Source: Pseudomonas hamedanensis
GTDB taxonomy: Bacteria > Pseudomonadota > Gammaproteobacteria > Pseudomonadales > Pseudomonadaceae
Assembly: GCF_014268595.2 (NCBI RefSeq)
Contig: NZ_CP077091.1
Location: 2,378,501-2,442,500, forward strand
Direction of reading: 5' to 3'
Length of the DNA stretch: 64,000 nt
Shown: piece by piece, positions 44,872 through 53,900 of the stretch
Numbering within the stretch: position 1 is the stretch's first letter
How the letters are laid out: each line of letters opens with the position of its first letter
Program-made: the position numbers and the translations under genes
Notes under the pieces: generated by a model
Database searches by the model: none
Seen by the model: only the letters and a program-made list of their open reading frames with translations
What the model was told of the DNA's origin: nothing

Positions 44872-46251
44872 ATGGCTTTGGATTTATTCGTCGTCCTCAT
44901 CTACGCCGCCGGCATGCTCTTGCTCGGCTATTTCGGCATGCGCAAGGCCAAGACCAACGAGGACTTTCTCGTTGCCGGTCGTAACCTCGGCCCCAGTCTG
45001 TACATGGGCACCATGGCCGCGACCGTACTCGGCGGTGCGTCCACCGTCGGCACCGTGCGCCTGGGCTATGTGCACGGCATCTCCGGCTTCTGGCTGTGTG
45101 CGGCGCTGGGTTGCGGCATCGTCGCGCTGAACCTGTTCCTTGCCAAGCCGCTGCTGAAACTGAAGATCTACACCGTTACCCAAGTCCTGGAAAAGCGCTA
45201 CAACCCGATGGCGCGCTCGGCGAGTGCGGCGATCATGCTGGCCTACGCGCTGATGATCGGCGTGACCTCGATCCTCGCCATCGGCACCGTGCTGCAAGTG
45301 CTGTTCGGCCTGCCGTTCTGGATCTCGGTGCTGCTCGGCGGTGGTGTGGTGGTGATTTACTCGGCGATCGGCGGGATGTGGTCGCTGACCCTGACCGACA
45401 TCGTCCAGTTCATCATCAAGACCGTCGGCCTGATGTTCATCCTCTTGCCGATTTGCCTGTACCGCGTCGGCGGCTGGGACGAATTGGTGCTGAAGCTGCC
45501 GGCCACTGCGTTCAACTTCACCACGATCGGCTGGGACACGATCATCACTTACTTCATGATCTATTTCTTCGGCATCCTGATCGGTCAGGACATCTGGCAA
45601 CGGGTATTTACCGTCAAGACCGCCAAGGTCGCGCAATACGCCGGCAGCATCGCGGGAATTTACTGCATCCTTTACGGCCTGGCTTGCGCGCTGATCGGCA
45701 TGGCAGCGCACGTGCTGATTCCGGATCTGGACAACGTCAACAACGCGTTCGCCGCCATCGTCAAACTGTCGCTGCCTGACGGTATTCGCGGGCTGGTGAT
45801 TGCTGCTGCACTGGCCGCCATGATGTCCACCGCCAGCGCCGGCCTGCTCGCCGCCGCCACCACGCTGACCGAAGACCTGCTGCCGAAACTGCGCGGTGGC
45901 AAGCAGTCGAGCCTGGGCGTGAACCGCTTGTTCACCCTGCTGACGGGTATCGTCGTGCTGGGTATCGCACTGGTGGTGAATGACGTGATCAGCGCCCTCA
46001 CCCTTGCCTACAACCTGTTGGTAGGCGGCATGCTGATTCCGCTGATCGGCGCGATCTTCTGGAAACGTGCGACCACCGCCGGCGCCATCGCCAGCATGGG
46101 CCTGGGCTTCGCCACGGCGCTGCTGTTCATGTTCAAGGACGGTCTGGACGCCAATACGCCGATCTATTACAGCCTGGCGGTGGGTCTGGTGAGTTTCGTC
46201 GTGGTCAGCTTGTGCTCGCGTCGCCCGGCCACGGTGGCGACTGCGGTCTGA
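44872..46251 (+). CDS. Sodium:solute symporter (SSS family)
   Basis: 459 aa, 12-13 membrane helices. N-terminal LFVVLIYAAGMLLLGYFGMRKAKTNEDFLVAGRNLG is the typical SSS first helix and loop. SIGGMWSLTLTDIVQF-like (SAIGGMWSLTLTDIVQFI), GQDIWQRVFTVKTAK and the MMSTASAGLLAAATTLTEDL helix follow, the last holding the Na+-site Ser/Thr residues. It is separated from the NCS1 gene by a REP pair but on the same strand; P. aeruginosa PA1418 is the likely counterpart. GGAG precedes the ATG. A terminator follows. Confidence 0.9.
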   Translation: MALDLFVVLIYAAGMLLLGYFGMRKAKTNEDFLVAGRNLGPSLYMGTMAATVLGGASTVGTVRLGYVHGISGFWLCAALGCGIVALNLFLAKPLLKLKIYTVTQVLEKRYNPMARSASAAIMLAYALMIGVTSILAIGTVLQVLFGLPFWISVLLGGGVVVIYSAIGGMWSLTLTDIVQFIIKTVGLMFILLPICLYRVGGWDELVLKLPATAFNFTTIGWDTIITYFMIYFFGILIGQDIWQRVFTVKTAKVAQYAGSIAGIYCILYGLACALIGMAAHVLIPDLDNVNNAFAAIVKLSLPDGIRGLVIAAALAAMMSTASAGLLAAATTLTEDLLPKLRGGKQSSLGVNRLFTLLTGIVVLGIALVVNDVISALTLAYNLLVGGMLIPLIGAIFWKRATTAGAIASMGLGFATALLFMFKDGLDANTPIYYSLAVGLVSFVVVSLCSRRPATVATAV

Positions 46252-46282
46252 ACGTGATGTAACGACTCGATGTTTTCTTCAG

Positions 46283-46317
46283 CGGGTGTGGCGTCGGTGG
46301 CCACACCCGTTTTTTTT
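46283..46317 (+). terminator. Rho-independent terminator of the gbu transport genes
   Basis: CGGGTGTGG ... CCACACCCG stem followed by eight T, 31 bp after the symporter stop. Confidence 0.92.
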
Positions 46318-46333
46318 GCCTGGATAAAAGCAA

Positions 46334-46392
46334 AAGATCGCAGCCTTCGGCAGCTCCTACCATGTGTAGAAACTGCCAACGGCTGCGATCTT
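46334..46392. repeat. Inverted repeat, AAGATCGCAGCC class
   Basis: AAGATCGCAGCCTTCGGCAG and the near complement CTGCCAACGGCTGCGATCTT around a 19-nt centre. This is another common Pseudomonas REP type. Confidence 0.8.
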
Positions 46393-46412
46393 GAAATCGC
46401 TGATCGGTGGTA

Positions 46413-46541
46413 TTAACGCCGACGTGGCTGGCGCCGACGCTGCTCGTCATCAGTGCGAATCGGTACCGGTTGCAGAGGCGGTTCGATCAAGCCGAGGGCA
46501 ACACCCAGGTCGTGCAGCCAGTTTTGAATTTTCTCTTTCAT
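46413..46541 (-). CDS. PA1414-like 42-aa small protein
   Basis: A 42-aa ORF reading MKEKIQNWLHDLGVALGLIE, then a Pro-rich linker and an Arg-rich tail ending RRRQPRRR. An amphipathic N-terminal helix plus basic tail is visible. AAGGGGG lies 6 bp before the ATG. I recognise it as the small protein PA1414 of P. aeruginosa, an oxygen-limited, highly expressed locus from which the sRNA SicX is made. Synteny supports this, since the PA1418-1422 block is adjacent. I could not find a convincing Anr box upstream. The function of the peptide is unknown. Confidence 0.8.
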   Translation of the reverse strand: MKEKIQNWLHDLGVALGLIEPPLQPVPIRTDDEQRRRQPRRR

Positions 46542-46682
46542 CGTATGCCCCCTTCAGGGTGGTGCTGAGCGGCCGGAATTCTGTGGCGGCTTCGCACTGA
46601 TAATAGTCCGAAGTCCTACGCAATGCTCGGTGAAATCCGCAATGATCTGTTACTGAATTGAACAGAATCTGTTGCAACAGGT

Positions 46683-47576
46683 TCACGCTATTTCACGGGT
46701 CTCCAGCGCAGGCGCGGGATAGACCGCTTGCTGCACCTCGATCCATGCATTGAGATTCGCTCCGACCATGCCTTTGCGCCACATGAGCCACGTTGTCGCA
46801 GCCACGAACGGCTCGGCCAGCGGATGCGCCGCGACACTTTCGCGGCCGGGCAGACTGGCCAGCATCGATTCCGCCATCAGCGCCACGCCACTGCCGGCGA
46901 TCACGCAGGCGAGCATGCCCTGATACGACTCGATTTCCATCGCCCGGCCCATGGCCGCGTGGTAGTGGGCGTACCAGGCTTCCAGGCGCATGCGATAAGA
47001 GCAGCCCTGCCGAAAGGTGAACACCGCGCGCCCCTGCACATCAAGCGCGCTGCGCACCGGCGGATGATCGATTTCGGTGATCAGCACCAGCCGTTCTTCG
47101 CACAACGGCACGCCGTCGAGTCCGGCCAGTTCCAGCGGGCCATCGACCAACGCGGCATCAAGGCGTCCGCTGAGCAGACCTTCAAGCAACTCACCGCTCG
47201 GCGCCGACTGCACTTGCAGATTCACCGCCGGGTACTGCTTGTGATAACGCGCCAGCAACGCCGGCAGATGGATCGCCGCCGTGCTGTACATGGTGCCCAA
47301 GGCAAAATCCCCCGCCGGTTGACCGCCCATCACCGCAGCACTGGCCTGGTCACGCAGGGCGAACAACTTGCCGGTGTAGTCCAGCAGGACTTTTCCCGCA
47401 GGCGACAACTGCAAACGCTGACGCTCGCGGACGAACAGTTCGACGCCCAATTGCTCTTCAAGCTGTTTCAGGCGGGTCGACAGATTCGACGGTACCCGGT
47501 GCAGGCGTTCGGCAGCACGGGTGATCGAACCTTCTTCGGCAACGGCCTGAAAAATCCGCAGTTGGCTGAACTCCAC
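46683..47576 (-). CDS. LysR-family transcriptional regulator
   Basis: 297 aa. HTH ITRAAERLHRVPSNLSTRLKQLEEQLGVELFVRE at 18-51, then a periplasmic-binding-like effector domain (GDFALGTMYSTAAIHLPALLARYHKQYPAV, LDAALVDGPLEL). A GTG start with AGGAG upstream is the best fit. It is divergent from an MFS gene across 104 bp, the classical arrangement for a regulator and its target. The effector is unknown. Confidence 0.9.
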   Translation of the reverse strand: MEFSQLRIFQAVAEEGSITRAAERLHRVPSNLSTRLKQLEEQLGVELFVRERQRLQLSPAGKVLLDYTGKLFALRDQASAAVMGGQPAGDFALGTMYSTAAIHLPALLARYHKQYPAVNLQVQSAPSGELLEGLLSGRLDAALVDGPLELAGLDGVPLCEERLVLITEIDHPPVRSALDVQGRAVFTFRQGCSYRMRLEAWYAHYHAAMGRAMEIESYQGMLACVIAGSGVALMAESMLASLPGRESVAAHPLAEPFVAATTWLMWRKGMVGANLNAWIEVQQAVYPAPALETREIA

Positions 47577-47680
47577 AAACTTTCTCCTGAACAGAACAAG
47601 TTACTCACTATTATTCAATTTTAAAGAAAGTCAATCAGCCCTAGCCTGACGGTCATTGTTCTTTTGACGGAAGCCCGACC

Positions 47681-48862
47681 ATGTCGCCGCTGATTCGCTT
47701 ATCCGCCTGCTTCGTTGCCCTGATGATGGCCATGGGCATCGGACGTTTCGCCCTGACTCCGCAAATGCCGCATCTGCTCAGCGAAGGCCAGTTCGACCTG
47801 ACGGCCGCCGGCCTGATCGCGGCGGCCAACTACCTCGGCTATCTACTGGGTGCCGTGGATGCGATGTTCGCGCATCGTCCGCAGCAGGTGCAGCGCCGCC
47901 TGCACGGCGGTTTGTGGCTATGCGTGCTGCTGACACTGGCCTCGTTCTGGGCCAACGGTTTCTGGTCGCACCTGATGCTGCGCTTTGGCACCGGCGTCGC
48001 CAGCGCCTGGGTGCTGGTGATGATCACGTCACTCAGTCAGCCACTGGCGGCGGCAGCGGGTCGGCCACGCTGGGGCGCGCTGGTCTTTGCCGGGCCGGGT
48101 CTGGGAATTTTTCTGACGGGGTCGCTGGCGCTGATCTCACATCGATTGCAGCAGACATCAGCGACGCTGTGGCTGATTTATGCCGGCGCCGCGTTGCTGA
48201 TGATGCTCGGGGTCTGGCGGCTCCTGCCGCAGCCCCCGGTTGTAGTGACGGCAGCGACGACCCAAGTGGCTTCAGCAAGTCGTGGCATCGGCAGGTTGGC
48301 GCTGGTGTACGCGCTGTACGGCATCGGCTACATCATCCCGGCGACGTTTCTCGCGCAAATGGCCAATGCGCAGTTTCACGGGCAATGGCAAGCAGATCTG
48401 TTCTGGCCGTGCTTCGGCCTGGGCGCGGCGATTGGCGTGTGGCTGGTGAGCTTGCGCCGGCATGATCGCGAAACCACGCGGCACTGGCTGATGGCGACGC
48501 TGTGGCTGCAAGCGGCCGGCGTGTTTGCCTGCCTGCTGGGCAGTGGCCTCGGCCTGGCGTTGGGCGTGCTCCTGTGCGGCACGCCGTTTCTGGCCTGCAT
48601 GCAACTGGTCATGCAGCGCTCGCGGGAGCTGGCGCCCCACGCTGTCCAGCGTAATGCCGGCCTGCTGACGGCGTGCTTTGCCATCGGCCAGCTCAGCGGC
48701 CCGTTGCTGGCGGCGCTGAGCAGTCATTTCAGTGGCGGTTTGCAGCCGGCACTGGTCATCGCCGGCGCAGGCCTGTTGATTGCCGGAGGTCTGGCGCGGC
48801 AGTCGACTAACGCTGGCCCAGCGCTTTGCGCAAACGCCGACGCAGCCACTGTTCGGCACTGA
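47681..48862 (+). CDS. YbfB/YjiJ-family MFS transporter
   Basis: 393 aa, 12 helices. The N-terminal MMMAMGIGRFALTPQMPHLLSEGQFDLTAAGLIAAANYLGYLLGA is the diagnostic start of the YbfB/YjiJ family (DUF1228 region). A central loop (PQPPVVVTAATTQ) separates two six-helix bundles. The substrate is unknown. Regulation by the divergent LysR gene is likely. The 3' end overlaps the convergent EamA gene by 56 bp. Confidence 0.9.
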   Translation: MSPLIRLSACFVALMMAMGIGRFALTPQMPHLLSEGQFDLTAAGLIAAANYLGYLLGAVDAMFAHRPQQVQRRLHGGLWLCVLLTLASFWANGFWSHLMLRFGTGVASAWVLVMITSLSQPLAAAAGRPRWGALVFAGPGLGIFLTGSLALISHRLQQTSATLWLIYAGAALLMMLGVWRLLPQPPVVVTAATTQVASASRGIGRLALVYALYGIGYIIPATFLAQMANAQFHGQWQADLFWPCFGLGAAIGVWLVSLRRHDRETTRHWLMATLWLQAAGVFACLLGSGLGLALGVLLCGTPFLACMQLVMQRSRELAPHAVQRNAGLLTACFAIGQLSGPLLAALSSHFSGGLQPALVIAGAGLLIAGGLARQSTNAGPALCANADAATVRH

Positions 48863-49739
48863 CGAACGTGATGCCGAGCAACACCAGTACGGCGCCGATG
48901 ACGAAGTTCAGGCTCAACGCTTCTCCGAGCAGCAGCACGCCGAAGGTCACGCCGAACAACGGCGTCATGAACGAGAACACCGCCAGGTTGGCCGCCAGAT
49001 AACGGCGCAGCAGCCAGAACCACACCAGGTAACTGAAGAACGACACCACCAGTCCCTGAAACAGCACGCTGGCCACCGCCACGGTGGTCAGGCTGACGTG
49101 GGTGATCTGGCCGCTGAACAGCGCAATCAACAGCAGGCCGATGAAACCGACCATTAACTGATAAAACAAGGTCAGCGTTACCGGCGCTTCCGACAATCGC
49201 GAGGCACGCACCACTACGGTGGTCGCGCCCCAGCAAGCGCCGGCCAGCACGCCGAAGGCATCGCCCAGCAGCATGCGCCGGTCGAGGTTATCCCACGACA
49301 CACCGCCCGCGAAGGCAATCGCGATGCCGATGAACGCGAGCAGAATCCCCAGCCATTGCAACGGTCGCAGGCGCTCACTGGCCAGCAGGAAATGCACGCC
49401 GAGTGCAGTAAAAATCGGCGCGGTATACAGGAACACCGACATGTGCGCGGCGGTCGTCAGTTGCAGACCTTCAGCGATGAACAGGAACTCCAGACCAAAC
49501 AACGCACCGGCCAGCAAGCCGCCACGCCAAGTGCTGCCGACCTGATCCCAGCCGCCCTTCCAGCAGATCAGCAGGCCGACCAGCAGCGCGGAAATCCCCG
49601 AGCGCCCCGCCGCCTGCATCACCGGCGCGATGTCTGCGGCAGCCCACTTGATCAGCACTTGTTGCACACCCCAGATCAGGCACAGGCCGATCATCACTTG
49701 CAGGGCAAACCCGTCGGCATTACGCCGCTCGGCACTCAC
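48807..49739 (-). CDS. EamA-family (DMT) permease
   Basis: About 310 aa with ten helices and two EamA repeats: VMIGLCLIWGVQQVLIKWAAADIAPVMQAAGRSGISALLVG and LLGDAFGVLAGACWGATTVVVRAS. It shows the conserved VFLYTAPIFTALG and VFSFMTPLFGVTFGVLLLGE motifs. The frame runs on to 49793; a GTG at 49739 after ACGAGG is the most plausible start, but this is not certain. The substrate is unknown. Confidence 0.85.
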   Translation of the reverse strand: MSAERRNADGFALQVMIGLCLIWGVQQVLIKWAAADIAPVMQAAGRSGISALLVGLLICWKGGWDQVGSTWRGGLLAGALFGLEFLFIAEGLQLTTAAHMSVFLYTAPIFTALGVHFLLASERLRPLQWLGILLAFIGIAIAFAGGVSWDNLDRRMLLGDAFGVLAGACWGATTVVVRASRLSEAPVTLTLFYQLMVGFIGLLLIALFSGQITHVSLTTVAVASVLFQGLVVSFFSYLVWFWLLRRYLAANLAVFSFMTPLFGVTFGVLLLGEALSLNFVIGAVLVLLGITFVSAEQWLRRRLRKALGQR

Positions 49740-49890
49740 CGCAACACCTCGTACGCACACAACATGGCAGGCCATCCAATGGTCAGAAATCAATGTTGAG
49801 GATTATCAATCAGACGCGCGGAAAAAGGCGTCTGGAAAAGACATTTAGTTCGCCAGTGACGCCAGTGCTGAATGGTTGACGGCTGCGCCG

Positions 49891-49988
49891 TCATTCGCGG
49901 GCAAGCCCGCTCCCACAGGGGATTTGTGGTGGAAGTGGAATGTGTGAACGAGGGGAATTCATTGTGGGAGCGGGCTTGCTCGCGAAGT
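49891..49988. repeat. REP pair (REPIN)
   Basis: TCATTCGCGGGCAAGCCCGC with an inverted GCGGGCTTGCTCGCGAA after a 50-bp spacer, upstream of the EamA gene. Confidence 0.9.
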
Positions 49989-50021
49989 GGCCAGCATTGC
50001 CAACGCAACTGAAAGATCAGC

Positions 50022-50414
50022 TCATGCGAATCGCTTCGCCATCAAATAACCCACCGTGCAGGCAACTGCAGTCGCCACCGTTCCCCACGCCCAGTCCATC
50101 AAACTCACCTGCATCGACCAGCCGCGCAGGGTCGCCCAATTGGTCAGGTCATAGGTGCCATAGGCCACCAGCCCCAACAGCGCACCGAGCTTCGCCGCTC
50201 GCTGCCAGCTCAGCGCCGGCAACACCACAAACACCACACAGCCGAAAACGTACAGGCAATAAAAAACCGCTACGGGGACCAGCAGCGGTTTTTCCAGCAT
50301 CAGCGCACCGAGCAGTTCGCGATAGGTCGGCGCCATCAGCAGCCCGAGCCAGATGCCGTCGAGCAACAAAAATGTCAGCAGCGTAGCGACGTATGCGATC
50401 AGCGGCTTTTTCAT
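50022..50414 (-). CDS. DUF2177 family membrane protein
   Basis: 130 aa with four helices: KKPLIAYVATLLTFLLLDGIWLGLLM, VPVAVFYCLYVFGCVVFVVLPAL, KLGALLGLVAYGTYDLTNWATL and DWAWGTVATAVACTVGYLMA. The DGIWLG and YGTYDLTNWAT motifs mark DUF2177. GAGAG lies before this ATG; the upstream extension is not conserved-looking. The role is unknown. Confidence 0.87.
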   Translation of the reverse strand: MKKPLIAYVATLLTFLLLDGIWLGLLMAPTYRELLGALMLEKPLLVPVAVFYCLYVFGCVVFVVLPALSWQRAAKLGALLGLVAYGTYDLTNWATLRGWSMQVSLMDWAWGTVATAVACTVGYLMAKRFA

Positions 50415-50432
50415 TTGCTCATCTCTCTTGAT

Positions 50433-50529
50433 GTAGGCGCTGCCGACGGCTGCGATGTTTTTGATCTGTTTTTTCAAGATCAAGATCAACAGATCGTCCG
50501 AACGCGGCCCGAGCCTTCGGCAGCGCCAA
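50433..50529. repeat. Imperfect inverted repeat upstream of the DUF2177 gene
   Basis: GGCGCTGCCGACGGCT and GAGCCTTCGGCAGCGCC form outer arms. A perfect inner GATCTGTT (50463) / AACAGATC (50488) pair lies between. It is related to the AAGATCGCAGCC class. Confidence 0.6.
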
Positions 50530-50546
50530 CATGGGCCTGCGAGAAC

Positions 50547-51383
50547 TCAGGTCAGTTCAATGCGATCGGCGTGAATGACGATCTTGCCTTCCTTGTACAG
50601 CGAACCGATGGCTTTCTTGAAGTTGCCTTTGCTGACGCCGAACAGGCTGCTGATCAACGCCGGGTCGCTCTTGTCGCTGACCGCCAGGGTGCCGTCGTTT
50701 TCACGCAACTTGCCGAGGATCTTCGAACTCAGGCTGCTGGCCGCTTCCTGGCCGACCGGTTGCAGGCTCAGGCTGATTTTGCCGTCGGCGCGCACTTCCT
50801 TGATGAAGCCTTTTTCGCGCATGCCCGAGCGCATGAACTTGAAGATTTCGTTTTTATGGATCAAGCCCCAGTGCTTGTTGTTGATGATCGCCTTGAAGCC
50901 CATGTCGGTGGCTTCGGCCACCAGCAGGTCAACTTCCTGGCCCGGGCTATAAGTCGCAGGGGTCTTGTCCAGATAACGATCAAGCCGCGCGGTGGCGGTG
51001 ATGCGGCGGGTGTGTTTGTCGAGGTAGACATGCACCACGCAATAGTCGCCGGCGGTCATCTGCCGTTTCTCTTCCGAGTATGGCAACAACAGATCCTTTG
51101 GCAGCCCCCAATCGAGGAATACCCCGATGCTGTTGACTTCAACCACTTTCAGGCTGGCAAATTCGCCGACCTGAACTTTCGGTTTTTCCGTGGTGGCGAG
51201 AAGTTTGTCTTCACTGTCCAGATAAATAAAAACATTGAGCCAGTCTTCATCTTCGCTGGGAATATCTTTGGGGATATAACGGTTGGGCAACAGAATCTCG
51301 CCGTCAGCACCGCCGTCCAGATATAAACCGAAGTTAGTGTGTTTAACCACTTGCAAACTGTTGTAACGCCCGACTAAAGCCAT
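50547..51383 (-). CDS. cvfB: CvfB/YitL-family S1-domain RNA-binding protein
   Basis: 278 aa from MALVGRYNSLQVV. Three S1-like beta-barrel segments are visible (NFGLYLDGGADGEILLPNRYIP; NSIGVFLDWGLPKDLLLPYSE; DMGFKAIINNKHWGLIHKNEIF), then a winged-helix C-terminus (DPALISSLFGVSKGNFKKAIGSLYKEGKI). This is the architecture of S. aureus CvfB. An alternative ATG lies 15 bp upstream. It is expected to bind RNA; the target is unknown. Confidence 0.88.
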   Translation of the reverse strand: MALVGRYNSLQVVKHTNFGLYLDGGADGEILLPNRYIPKDIPSEDEDWLNVFIYLDSEDKLLATTEKPKVQVGEFASLKVVEVNSIGVFLDWGLPKDLLLPYSEEKRQMTAGDYCVVHVYLDKHTRRITATARLDRYLDKTPATYSPGQEVDLLVAEATDMGFKAIINNKHWGLIHKNEIFKFMRSGMREKGFIKEVRADGKISLSLQPVGQEAASSLSSKILGKLRENDGTLAVSDKSDPALISSLFGVSKGNFKKAIGSLYKEGKIVIHADRIELT

Positions 51384-51721
51384 TTCCAGAACCCTCATTG
51401 CGTGGGCGGCATTCTACCCGTTTTTACCGGCAACGTCGGGCGCCAGATCCTCGCAGCGCTAAATCTGCTTCAACGCATTGATTTTCCTCGTTTGCAGCCC
51501 GACGAGATGCCACTCGTCAGTCCAGCCGAGCGCGTGGCGGCCATCCGCCGAAGCACCGTCAGAATAAATGTTCGTATTTAAAACAGCAGCTTAGCCACCT
51601 ATTACGAACATCGAAGCGACAATAATGCAGCGCCGGGGTTGGTTATTCCGGGGGATATTTACCAAGCAATTGTCAAGTTATTCCTGTACGATGCCTGGCC
51701 GAGTTACTTTTCTAAAGGTTA
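51384..51721. other. Intergenic region with a 9-bp inverted repeat
   Basis: 338 bp with no credible gene. The perfect arms ATGTTCGTA (51568-51576) and TACGAACAT (51603-51611) are 26 bp apart. They share GTTCGTA with the palindrome at 5161-5181. Confidence 0.5.
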
Positions 51722-51910
51722 ATGGCCGCCATGCGTGTAAAAGCATCCACCAGCAAAGCAAAGCCAGCTCCAGCCGTTGAAACCAGCGAATCGATTAACG
51801 ATCAAATCGCAGCGTTCCTCAAATCCGGCGGCGAAATTCAGCAAATTGCCAAAGGCGTCAGCGGCCAGACGTTCGGCCCGTCCAAGCAGATCAGCCTGGG
51901 CAAGAAGTAA
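51722..51910 (+). CDS. Small conserved Pseudomonas protein (62 aa)
   Basis: A short, soluble protein with a basic, Ala/Pro-rich N-terminus (MRVKASTSKAKPAPAVE) and a compact helical part (SINDQIAAFLKSGGEIQQIAKGVSG), ending FGPSKQISLGKK. Two starts 9 bp apart are possible: AAGG is 3 bp from the first ATG and 12 bp from the second. I recognise the type as a common Pseudomonas hypothetical but know no function. Confidence 0.7.
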   Translation: MAAMRVKASTSKAKPAPAVETSESINDQIAAFLKSGGEIQQIAKGVSGQTFGPSKQISLGKK

Positions 51911-52116
51911 CAACCCGGTTTACCCCCGTCCAGAGGCGCTTTGAGCTTCGAAGCGCCTGGACTGGCACCGCGCAATTCCCCCTTCGCTTTAAACAAAAAC
52001 CTCGAAAATCGACGAACGGCCATCAATGCCGAGCATTCGCCGGTATCCTTGCACGCGTCTAGATCAAGCGTTTCAGCAGGCCCATGGTCCTGCGCTCGCG
52101 GTTCATGGAGTGACGC

Positions 52117-52833
52117 ATGCGCCTATCTTCCTGTTTATTGCTCGTCAGCCTGCTATCGGCAGCGACCGCGCACGCCCAGGTTTTTCAGCGCGAACTGGGC
52201 GATTTCGATCTCAAACTCGGCACGACTCCCAGCCGCAGCATGGCCCAGGGCCTGGTGAAACCGGCGGCGGTCGGCTCATTCCATGGCGGCCTCGACTTGA
52301 GTCACGACAGCGGCGTGTATTTCGGCCAATACGCACCGAGCATGGGCATCACGCCGGGCAAGAATCTTGAAATCGACTCCTACGTAGGCTTTAAGCAGCC
52401 TTTCGATCAGACCCTCGGCTATGAAGTCGGAATGATCCACTACAGCTATCCTCGCGTGGACACCCTCGACAGTCAGGAGGTGTTCGGCGGGCTGACCCTG
52501 CTCGGCAGCCGCTTCGGCGTCGCCTTGAGCAACGACCCGGATAAACAGAACAACACGCTGTTTGCCGATCTCGGCGGTAACCAACCGTTCGGCATCGGTG
52601 TCAGCATGAAATACACTACCCATCAACTGAACACCCCCGCCGCGGTGGACGGTGGCTATATCAGCAGTTTCACCGACTGGTCGGTGAAGTTGTCCCGGCC
52701 GTTCATGGGCGTCGATCTCGACCTGATCTATAGCAATTCCAGCCTCAGCGGCAGCGATTGTTCGGCCTATTCCGGGCACAACAGCCAGTGCGACGGTCTC
52801 GTCACCCTCAAGGCTGCCCACGCCTTCTATTGA
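52117..52833 (+). CDS. TorF-family putative outer-membrane porin
   Basis: 238 aa. Signal peptide MRLSSCLLLVSLLSAATAHA followed by amphipathic strands alternating hydrophobic and polar residues, ending in ...KAAHAFY with a terminal aromatic as in outer-membrane barrels. Segments SFHGGLDLSHDSGVYFGQYAPSMG and IDSYVGFKQPF ... YEVGMIHYSYP match the TorF (Gcw_chp) family. GGAG lies 5 bp before the ATG. The substrate is unknown. Confidence 0.82.
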   Translation: MRLSSCLLLVSLLSAATAHAQVFQRELGDFDLKLGTTPSRSMAQGLVKPAAVGSFHGGLDLSHDSGVYFGQYAPSMGITPGKNLEIDSYVGFKQPFDQTLGYEVGMIHYSYPRVDTLDSQEVFGGLTLLGSRFGVALSNDPDKQNNTLFADLGGNQPFGIGVSMKYTTHQLNTPAAVDGGYISSFTDWSVKLSRPFMGVDLDLIYSNSSLSGSDCSAYSGHNSQCDGLVTLKAAHAFY

Positions 52834-52910
52834 TCGGCTGAACTGCCGCGCGCATCCTGCATCACATAAGAATCAGATTCCCGAAGCCAGGCTCTCGCAA
52901 GGATTTGCCC

Positions 52911-53780
52911 ATGTCTCGCTGGTTCAAACAGATTGCCGCCCTGCTGATCTTCACTCTCGCCCTCGGCGCCTGCAGCCGTGTCGGCCTGGCCTACCGCAAC
53001 CTCGACGTGATCATCCCGTGGACGCTTGGCGACTACGTGGACATGAACGGCGAGCAGAAAGACTGGTTCAACGAACGCCTCAAAGGCCACTTGAGCTGGC
53101 ATTGCACCACACAATTGCCGGGTTACCTTGACTGGCTGGACCGATTGCAGGCCATGGTCGAACGCAATCAAATCACCGACGCCGCCCTGCAGGAACGCAC
53201 CGCCGAAGCCAAACAGGCGATCGCCGAAACCGCGCGGGAAATCACCCCGTCGGCCATCGAACTGCTGCAAGGCCTGGACGATAAACAGGTCGCGGAAATG
53301 AACGACGCGTTCGCCAAGGATCTGCGCAAGCGCCAGCAGGAATACCTCAAACCGCCCTTGGCGCAACAGATCAAGGAACGCGGAGAGCGCATGGAAAAGC
53401 GCCTGAATGACTGGCTGGGACCGTTGAGCGACACGCAGAAGCAACGCGTCGCAGCCTGGAGCAACGCGCTGGGCGATCAGAACACCCAGTGGATTGCCAA
53501 CCGCGCCCATTGGCAGCAACAGTTCAGCGCCGCCGTTGCGCAACGCCAGAGTCCGCAATTCCCACAACGCATCGAGACGCTTCTGGTCAACCGCGAGCAG
53601 TTATGGACAGCGGATTACCGCAAGGCCTACGCCAACACGGAAGCGCAGGCACGTGCACTGTTTGTCGACCTTATGGCCGAGAGCACGCCGCAACAGCGAG
53701 AGCGCTTGTTGAAGAAGATCGAGGGCGTGCGCAAAGACTTCAATGACCTGAAGTGCCTGAAGGCCGCACACAAATCTTGA
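52911..53780 (+). CDS. DUF6279 family lipoprotein
   Basis: 289 aa. Lipoprotein signal with lipobox LGAC (Cys at about 20), then a helical, charged domain with the family opening SRVGLAYRNLDVIIPWTLGDYVDMNGEQKDWFNERL. AAGGA lies 8 bp before this ATG; a TTG two codons upstream is also in frame. Position +2 after the Cys is Arg, so outer-membrane sorting is expected. The role is unknown. Confidence 0.85.
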   Translation: MSRWFKQIAALLIFTLALGACSRVGLAYRNLDVIIPWTLGDYVDMNGEQKDWFNERLKGHLSWHCTTQLPGYLDWLDRLQAMVERNQITDAALQERTAEAKQAIAETAREITPSAIELLQGLDDKQVAEMNDAFAKDLRKRQQEYLKPPLAQQIKERGERMEKRLNDWLGPLSDTQKQRVAAWSNALGDQNTQWIANRAHWQQQFSAAVAQRQSPQFPQRIETLLVNREQLWTADYRKAYANTEAQARALFVDLMAESTPQQRERLLKKIEGVRKDFNDLKCLKAAHKS

Positions 53781-53792
53781 GAAATACACATC

Positions 53793-53889
53793 CCCCTGTA
53801 GGAGTGAGCCTGCTCGCGATAGCGTTTTCCCTGTCAGTACATCTGTGACTGAGAGACCGCTATCGCGAGCAGGCTCACTCCTACAGGGG
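53793..53889. repeat. REP pair (REPIN)
   Basis: CCCCTGTAGGAGTGAGCCTGC with its inverted copy, between the convergent lipoprotein and HTH-like genes. Confidence 0.92.
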
Positions 53890-53900
53890 TCGGTGTTCAG

